From assembly GCA_000969725.1 (NCBI GenBank), contig JXSR01S007557.1: DNA of 26,357 nucleotides; one strand, written 5' to 3'. Within the stretch, counting starts at the first letter, position 1. Each line of letters begins with the position of its first letter. Both the position numbers and the translations under genes were made by a program. Shown in pieces: positions 20,971 to 26,357 of the stretch. This DNA is from Ophiothrix spiculata. Taxonomy: Eukaryota; Echinodermata; Ophiuroidea; Amphilepidida; Ophiotrichidae. Under the pieces are notes generated by a model. That model was given only the letters and a program-made list of their open reading frames with translations. It was not told the DNA's origin and did not search any database.

Positions 20971-21183
20971 AAGGTTTATAGACATTATCTAAAATTGACA
21001 TACTTCCGCACGGTTGATGGGGAAAATCCACAAAAACGGACAGGGAATAGAACTCAAAGCGAGAGCAAGTACTGTATTTATCATACTTGGCATCGTTCTG
21101 AATTCCTATCCCCCGTCCGGTTCTGTGGATTTACCCCATCAACGGCGGGAGTATGTCAATTGTAGATATGGTCTATAGCCTTT
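20971..21183. mobile_element. 213 bp foldback (MITE-like)
   Basis: The left half beginning AAGGTTTATAGAC pairs with the right half ending GTCTATAGCCTTT. Pairing runs inward through AATTGACATACT, GTTGATGGGG, AAATCCACA and ACGGAC for about 90 bp per arm, with scattered mismatches and a few indels. A central loop of about 25-30 bases remains. It interrupts copy B close to where copy A reads CATAATACTATAATTTC. No target-site duplication is obvious and it does not code. Confidence 0.75.
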
Positions 21184-21560
21184 GTAAATACTCGTGTGTC
21201 ATAATATCACAATTTCTGAATCTACGTCACAATATCTAAATCTTCTCCTTCTGAGGTATTTATATTAAATTATACATTTTCTAATAATATTTGGATAATA
21301 ATTTGAAGATTTGTGTTTCTTGTTGCCATAGCAACTAGGCCTAATTATATTCATCAATAAATTCCAGAATTGAAGGTTTGTGGACAATTTGATTTTAAAA
21401 GAAAAAAACATGTTTATATGTCCTTGAAGCCTTTTGAAGCATATTCAATTAAGACGAGAGATTATCAATAATGTATTTTTTATTACATTACCTTTTTATG
21501 GTGAAGATTCTAAGCTTTCAGAACTTGTATTTCAAATTGATTTTTGTCTTTTAAATTTTG

Positions 21561-22245
21561 AGATATCTATAACTAATTGCTTTGATATTGCGTATTGCCA
21601 AGGACAAAAACATATTCATATGTGTCCCGTCATATCGAAAGGTACCTTAAGGGTCCCAAAATGAAAGTTGATTTTGGGTCTCATCTCAAAGATTATATTT
21701 TAAGCTTAAAGGACTAATAATAAAACCATGCTGACCAGAGGCCACTCCAAATCCAACTTAGCGTCAAATGATGTACAATTTTGTTTTTAGTCCATACCTC
21801 GTGAGAAAAGAATCTGGACATTTTTAACTCATACCCCGATACATAAAATCCGATAACACTGAAGCTCTAGTGATATTGTCAGTGCAACGGTAGATAAAAA
21901 ACGTATGTTATACACAGTAAGCATTTAAAAATGTTTTGTCCATAAATAATCTATCTTCAGCAAAAGAAATAATACATCTTTTAAGTTATTATAGGCAAAA
22001 TATTATGCTTGCGTGTTTCATCTGATAGTTTTCATTAATCGCACTTTCCAGGGACTTTTAAAGAAAGCCGTAAAATAACATGATTTTTTTTAAAAAGCCG
22101 TAAAATAACGGACAATTTCTGTGATTGTACAGGTTATTTACCCTAATTTACACCCCTTATTGCAGTTTCCCGTAATTTGCCTCTGTAATCTAAGACTTCG
22201 GAGTCTGTCCTATTACATCCTTTTTACAGTGTGGGACTGCAGGAA
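21561..22245. other. Non-coding stretch
   Basis: No gene seen. AAGCCGTAAAATAAC occurs twice (about 22065 and 22095). TTTTTACAGTG at about 22220-22230 resembles the ends of small CACTGTAAAAA-type elements, but no matching opposite end was found. Confidence 0.4.
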
Positions 22246-22251
22246 TCAACT

Positions 22252-22350
22252 GGGAGAGTGGAAAAAGGAAAAGGAAAAAGGAAAGGACGAAAAAGAAAGA
22301 AAAGAAGACAAAGGGAAGAGGTAAGAGAAGGCGGGAGAGGGTTGGAGTTA
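22252..22350. repeat. Polypurine tract, about 100 bp
   Basis: Nearly pure A/G on the plus strand (GAGAGTGGAAAAAGGAAAAG and on), with only a few pyrimidines. Long open frames here on both strands are low-complexity artefacts of this composition. Such tracts can adopt triplex structure, but nothing shows that this one does. Confidence 0.85.
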
Positions 22351-23006
22351 GTGACAGAAGTGTCAGTGTTTGTAGTATTTGGGTTAGAGAGAATACAGCA
22401 CGTGGTTTGGACCAATTGACAAATAAGATCAATGTCAGATAAAACCTGGGACGAACAGCTCAGTAATTTTGTCTCTGTTATCCTGACATAATTTATTATC
22501 ACCAAATTTTATTAACTTGAATTGTTCCTTAGACCGACACTTGGTCGTCAAATTCAAGAAAATATTAAATCTACACAAAGAAATGCCCCTCGTGCTAAGT
22601 CTGTAAATTAGACCTTGTTTAATTGTGACCAAAAATCCACCCTATGATCCCTATCGTGCCGAAAACAAATGAAGCAAAAATACATGACTGTCTGGCACCT
22701 CAATGGCCCGTTTCTTTTCAACTATATATTTTGGTACTTAAGCATGTTTACTTACTTATTTGGCGCAAACTTTAACATATTTTGAATAAAAAAACTAAAA
22801 TAGAGCAAATTTTGCAGAAAAGTTATTTTGTATTAATTTGATTTCAAATTCCAAGCGTTACCTGTACTAGCTAGATCCCGACATTTTGAGGGCAACCGGG
22901 ATGGGGTGGAGGAGGAGTAGTTTGGACATCAAAGTGTTTGGATCGGCACATTAGTAACGATTTTTTTACTCCCTTCTCCGATCTAAAACCCTGGCTATGC
23001 CACTGC
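22351..23006. other. Non-coding stretch
   Basis: No gene seen. CCCTGGCTATGCCACTG (22990-23006) resembles the right end of a CAGTGGC-type hAT-like MITE. A matching left end is not present, so at most it is a truncated copy. Confidence 0.4.
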
Positions 23007-23640
23007 ATACATGTATTTAAAAGTACAAGCTCCTAATGCATTGTGCATTTCGAGAACTTGCTCTATATTCAGGTTAATTTAAGGTGACATAGCGCAAGCC
23101 TGCATTTTGCAGTTCCACAAAAGCTTGTTAGCAACACTAGATATCTGAAAATAACGCATAGTGACCTTCAATGTTGCACATGTCAAATGATAAAATCATA
23201 AAATAAACAGAATTTAATGATGTCTACAGGGTATAACAATGTATTATTGTTGTTTTGCTATGGTCTTCATAAGTCGACACTAAAATGTCAAATACCTTTG
23301 TTGTAATTCAAGCAATGTACCGTAAAAGGTTTACTTTAACAAATAAACCAAATGTGACAATCTTATTTCATACCGCCTATCAAAAAAAACACGCATCCTA
23401 AAGATTTTAACTTGGAATTTCACACGACTGCGATCTATTCACAATCCAATATCTTGAGTTTTCACTTATGTGTATGTGTATTTAATTTACCCTACTCTAT
23501 AAATTTTCAACACTGTGGTAACTATAAAGACTAACAAACAACACAGCAAAAGACAAATGTATTTTGTTTCCTGGTGTTGCGTGCTAAGTTAACGTATTGT
23601 CGGGAATTTACTAGGAGCTTTTCCCTGAAGAACCAGACTC
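23007..23640. repeat. Diverged tandem duplication, copy 1
   Basis: Partner of about 23809-25850. Exact shared words in order are GCTCTATATTCA (23060), ATAACGCATAG, ATAACAATGTA, TACCCTACTCTATAA (23488-23502) and TTTTCCCTGAAGA (23619-23631). The rest is similar but diverged. No protein frame is kept. The TATA-like word within a conserved context could be a core promoter, but no downstream gene is visible to support that. Confidence 0.75.
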
Positions 23641-23996
23641 ACGAAACCTGGACAGGGTCAGGAAAAAAATGAACAGATTAAAAATAAACCAAATGCAAAA
23701 ATTAAACTAATTTACCTGTAAATATGATTACCGCTTCCTGTATCGCTTGAGTCTGGAAATGTTTATTATATATAGTTTTCATGATAAAAGTAAACATGGA
23801 GGAAACAACATATGTACATGCTCTTATATTTTGCATTTCAAAAATTTGCTCTATATTCAAGTTTAATCCAAGGTGACATTTCACCAAATAGGTTAAGCGC
23901 AAAGCCTTTGTGCATTTTTAAATTCAAAGTACGAGAGCTTTAATGACTTGTTAGTGGCAACACTAAGAGATATCTAAAGATAACGCATAGTACATA

Positions 23997-24546
23997 CACT
24001 CTAAGAAATTTCCCGTAAATTTTACGGTAAAATCACTGGCAATTCGGTTGCCAACACTTTACCGTAAAATTTACAACTTGCCGTAAATTATTATACGGTA
24101 TTTTACTGTATTTTTACATGTGGCTGTTTATTTTACTGTATTTTACCGTTAAATCATATTTTTTTATGGACCTTTCCTACCTGTTTCAAAGCATAGGTGG
24201 ATTTTGACACCAGTTTTCAACTTAAAATCGGATGATTTTTAGTGTCAAAATAAGCATCCCTAGCCATTCTCAAGAACAAGGCATGTTTGCAGTTGCCACA
24301 TCAAGGGAAAATGTGCAAACTTAGTACAATAACTACAGATATATTTTATATTTATATTTTCTGTGGTGTCAAATTGTCTTTTTTGCTATTAATTTACGGA
24401 ACTTCCCCGTTTTTTCCACACATTTACGATAAAATCCCGTGAAAAGACGTCAAATTTACATTTCGTCCGTAAATATTTTCTTACGGGAATTCACCGTTAA
24501 AAAATACTGGTTTTCTACCGTAAAAATACGGTCATTTTTTAGAGTG
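23997..24546. mobile_element. 550 bp TIR element with CACTCTAA ends
   Basis: The left end CACTCTAAGAAATTTCCCGT and the reverse of the right end, CACTCTAAAAAATGACCGT, are inverted repeats with a few differences. TA flanks both sides (23995-23996, 24547-24548). The subterminal DNA is packed with variants of TTTACCGTAAA / TTTTACGGTAAA at both ends. The interior is non-coding. TA flanks suggest a Tc1/mariner-like target preference, but the family is unassigned. Confidence 0.75.
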
Positions 24547-24559
24547 TATATAACGCATA

Positions 24560-25357
24560 CGGGCATTTTCACGAAAAAGTGGACATGAGAAAAATATCGA
24601 AAAAAGGATGTAACTATTCAATGAAAAATGCTACCACCATATTTGGTATCAAAAGAAAGCTATTTTGAAGCTCTTTATAATGAGCCTAATTTTGAAAAGA
24701 CTGAACAAAGATGTCTATGAAATTTCTTTAAATAACCTAATTTTTGGTCAAATTTCTTGATTTTCATAATGAAAAGTAGTAATTTTTATTTAATTTTGTC
24801 AACCCATTCTTGGTTGTTTACTTGCGTGTTATTGTTCTAAATGGCTTAAATAAGGATCAAATTTACACATGAGGTTGTATTTTTTGTTAACCCTGACCAG
24901 GCTTTAAGGTTCAGTGCACCCAAAAATCAGCGGAAAAATTGTCCTTCCGTGACCGTCCTTCCGTGACCATGATCCCTTCGCATTTTGCATTGTTAAAACA
25001 TAACCGTACGGAATATTTTGATGTGGAGTGTGGCAAACTATTGCAGAAACACCAAGCAATGCATTCAGTAACTTTGAAATAAATTTTTTTCATAACTTTC
25101 ATACAAATTTTCAAAAATGAATTTAAGGTGACAAACCATGTCCGTTTTGGTATCCTTCCGTGACCGACCTCATTAATAAGCATATTTTGCGACAGAGAAT
25201 TTTTTATGAAAAAATTCCTGTTGAATATGAATGCCTTCAGGTATACTCAACTAAATATGGAATTAGTTTTATTTTATCCAATTCAATTTTGGCAATGTAT
25301 GTGTTTGAAATACGGAAAAATTCTGCGATTGTCCTTCCGTGACCGTGAAAATGCCCA
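24560..25357. mobile_element. 798 bp TA-flanked element with four internal 14 bp repeats
   Basis: The left end CGGGCATTTTCACG and the reverse of the right end TGGGCATTTTCACG form a 14 bp inverted repeat with one mismatch. TA flanks both sides (24558-24559, 25358-25359). TCCTTCCGTGACCG occurs at 24942, 24956 (last base A), 25153 and 25332, all in the same orientation; the last copy runs into the right terminal repeat. The interior has no long frame (best is 90 codons on the minus strand, spanning the repeats). It is a non-autonomous element of unknown family. Confidence 0.7.
24942..25345 (+). repeat. Four direct copies of TCCTTCCGTGACCG
   Basis: Copies at 24942-24955, 24956-24969 (tandem), 25153-25166 and 25332-25345. 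They are asymmetric in position, all in the right half of the element. They might be transposase-binding sites or remnants of a lost tandem array; this is inference. Confidence 0.9.
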
Positions 25358-25850
25358 TACCTTATAATCAATGGTGCACATTTCAAATGATCCAATTAAT
25401 AACATTATGTCTATATAGATATAACAATGTAAACTTTGCTATGTTCTTTATAATATAGTCCTACATTAAAACGTCAAATGCCTTAGTCGGTCTGTTTCAT
25501 TTAAGCAGTATACCGTATCTACTGAAGATAAGGTTGCCATCAGACTGTATACTAAAGATTTTGACATTTAAACTTGAAATTCCAGGAGATTGTCATCCAT
25601 AAAAATTCAAATATCTTGAGTTTACATCTGTGTGAGATAAATCGTTTAATGTACCCTACTCTATAAGTGTTCTGCATTGTGTCCTCAGTGGTAAATATAA
25701 ATGTTAACCATCTTGACAGCGAGACGAAATGCAGGTACAGCTAATAAATCGATTATAATGAATTCTTATTGTGTTTCCACGTGTTGTGTGATAAGTCTTC
25801 TTATGGTTGGGAACTGCCCTGGAGATTTTCCCTGAAGAGCCTATTGTAAA

Positions 25851-26120
25851 GATGCAATGATGTCCTGACTTTGTTAACAAGAATATGTATATTGGTGTTG
25901 TAGAACTCATTTTTTCATGAAAGGGGAAAAGATAAATAAAGCCTATTGGTCGTGATGGCGGGAAACTATTCATAGCTAGAAATTTTTAAGACTATAAATG
26001 AACATGATGGAAGGGGTAATTTGTTTTGGATTAAAACTATTATTATGTATTCAGCTGACTCAGATTGAAGTGTAGGATTTGTAAGGTGTAAAATATGGCA
26101 CGCCTCGCATGACAAAACTA
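25851..26120. other. Non-coding stretch
   Basis: AT-rich, without a recognisable frame or repeat, between the duplicate block and the terminal array. Confidence 0.4.
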
Positions 26121-26289
26121 TGTTGAGTTTTTCACTCTATATGTCGAGATCTCCCCTCTATTGGACGAGTTTTCCTGTCTGTTGGTCGAGTTTTCCCCTC
26201 TATATATCGAGATCTCCCCTCTATTGGTGGAGTTTTCCAGTCTATAGGTCGAATTTTCCCTCACTGTATGTCGAGTTCTACTACCTACA
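26121..26289. repeat. 21 bp tandem array, eight units
   Basis: Units resembling GGTCGAGTTTTCCCCTCTATA start at 26121, 26142, 26163, 26184, 26205, 26226, 26247 (22 bp) and 26269. Because 21 is a multiple of three, one frame reads through as 7-residue repeats (SRSPLYW, SSFPLYI and so on). The 22 bp unit breaks that phase and no gene context exists, so I regard this as minisatellite. Confidence 0.85.
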
Positions 26290-26357
26290 TGGTGAGAAAA
26301 AAATGTTGGCGAAAAAAAAAATGCTGGTGAGAAAAAAAAAATGCTGGTGAGAAAAAA
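26290..26357. repeat. A-rich tandem array running off the window
   Basis: Units of about 17-20 bases of the form TGGTGAGAAAAAAAAAATGC repeat at least three times and continue to the last base. The array follows directly from the 21 bp array. Confidence 0.8.

Larger units (their letters stand above)
19020..21560. repeat. Ancient segmental duplication, copy B
   Basis: Collinear partner of about 10680-13700, with the landmarks given there: AGGCGATTGCATCC at about 19025; CATGTCAAATACGTTGAC and AGTATCATATTTCTGCTAATG at about 19744-19820; a purine-rich block at about 20580-20690; TGTCATAATATCACAATTTCT at about 21198; CTAGGCCTAATTATATTCAT at about 21335; and TATTCAATTAAGACGAG at about 21440. It lacks copy A's hAT-like MITE and carries its own foldback at 20971-21183. 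Confidence 0.75.
23809..25850. repeat. Diverged tandem duplication, copy 2, with two insertions
   Basis: Matches copy 1 at 23007-23640: GCTCTATATTCA at 23848, ATAACGCATAG at about 23980, TACCCTACTCTATAA at 25652-25666 and TTTTCCCTGAAGA at 25826-25838. Homology is interrupted between about 23995 and 25359 by two TA-flanked elements. Copy 1 has neither, so it shows the empty site. Excluding the insertions, this copy is about 680 bp. Confidence 0.75.

Noticed and set aside
22190-22505. Long frames on both strands
   Set aside because: Low-complexity products of the polypurine tract.
22990-23006. CCCTGGCTATGCCACTG as an hAT-like MITE end
   Set aside because: No opposite end within a plausible distance; kept only as a remark on that stretch.
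26120-26350. 76-codon frame with heptad repeats
   Set aside because: It follows the 21 bp minisatellite and ends in the A-rich array; one 22 bp unit shifts the phase and there is no gene context.

Overview
This is a 26.4 kb window of AT-rich animal genomic DNA. No complete host gene is visible, and no tRNA, rRNA, CRISPR array or bacterial-type operon. The reasons for calling it a metazoan, probably a marine invertebrate, are the long AT-rich non-coding stretches, two non-LTR retrotransposon (LINE) types, a mariner-type transposon, several short inverted-repeat elements (MITEs) and minisatellites. A finer placement (for example an echinoderm or another non-vertebrate marine animal) would be a guess. 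The sequence has one N gap (10227-10391), flanked by two near-identical copies of the same ~153 bp, so the assembly is unreliable there.

Layout. Positions 1-4000 are non-coding and hold a two-orientation 26 bp minisatellite (about 450-890) and a foldback element (3368-3529). Blocks at about 130-330 and 3830-4010 are diverged copies of each other. Positions 4000-8280 are mostly featureless, apart from a minus-strand open frame (4954-5334), a small TIR element (6025-6248), a hairpin and a 340 bp inverted-repeat unit. Positions 8284-9347 are an internally deleted mariner-type transposon with ~125 bp inverted ends, a TA duplication and a decayed transposase tail. The assembly gap follows.

From about 10.68 to 13.7 kb and again from about 19.0 to 21.56 kb lie two diverged, collinear copies of one segment. 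Each has acquired its own insertion: a 342 bp hAT-like MITE in the first and a 213 bp foldback in the second. The DNA between them contains LINE debris: a CR1/Jockey-like fragment joined to an RTE-clade fragment. A 1396 bp piece of this mosaic is present twice in tandem, differing at only two adjacent bases. The second copy continues into the RTE 3' half, which ends in (TGAA)5.

From 23.0 to 25.85 kb another diverged tandem pair is seen. Its second copy is interrupted by two nested-in-series TA-flanked elements; the second carries four copies of a 14 bp direct repeat. The window ends in a 21 bp tandem array that passes into an A-rich array running off the edge.

The overall picture is a region grown by repeated local segmental duplication and then filled with transposons. 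A short, well-conserved stretch flanked by AG and GT in both large copies (10684-10749, 19026-19091) is the best hint of a host exon, but it is not proven. I found no clear new gene system. The items most worth a second look are the 26 bp phased array, the 24560-25357 element with its iterons, and the paired duplications.
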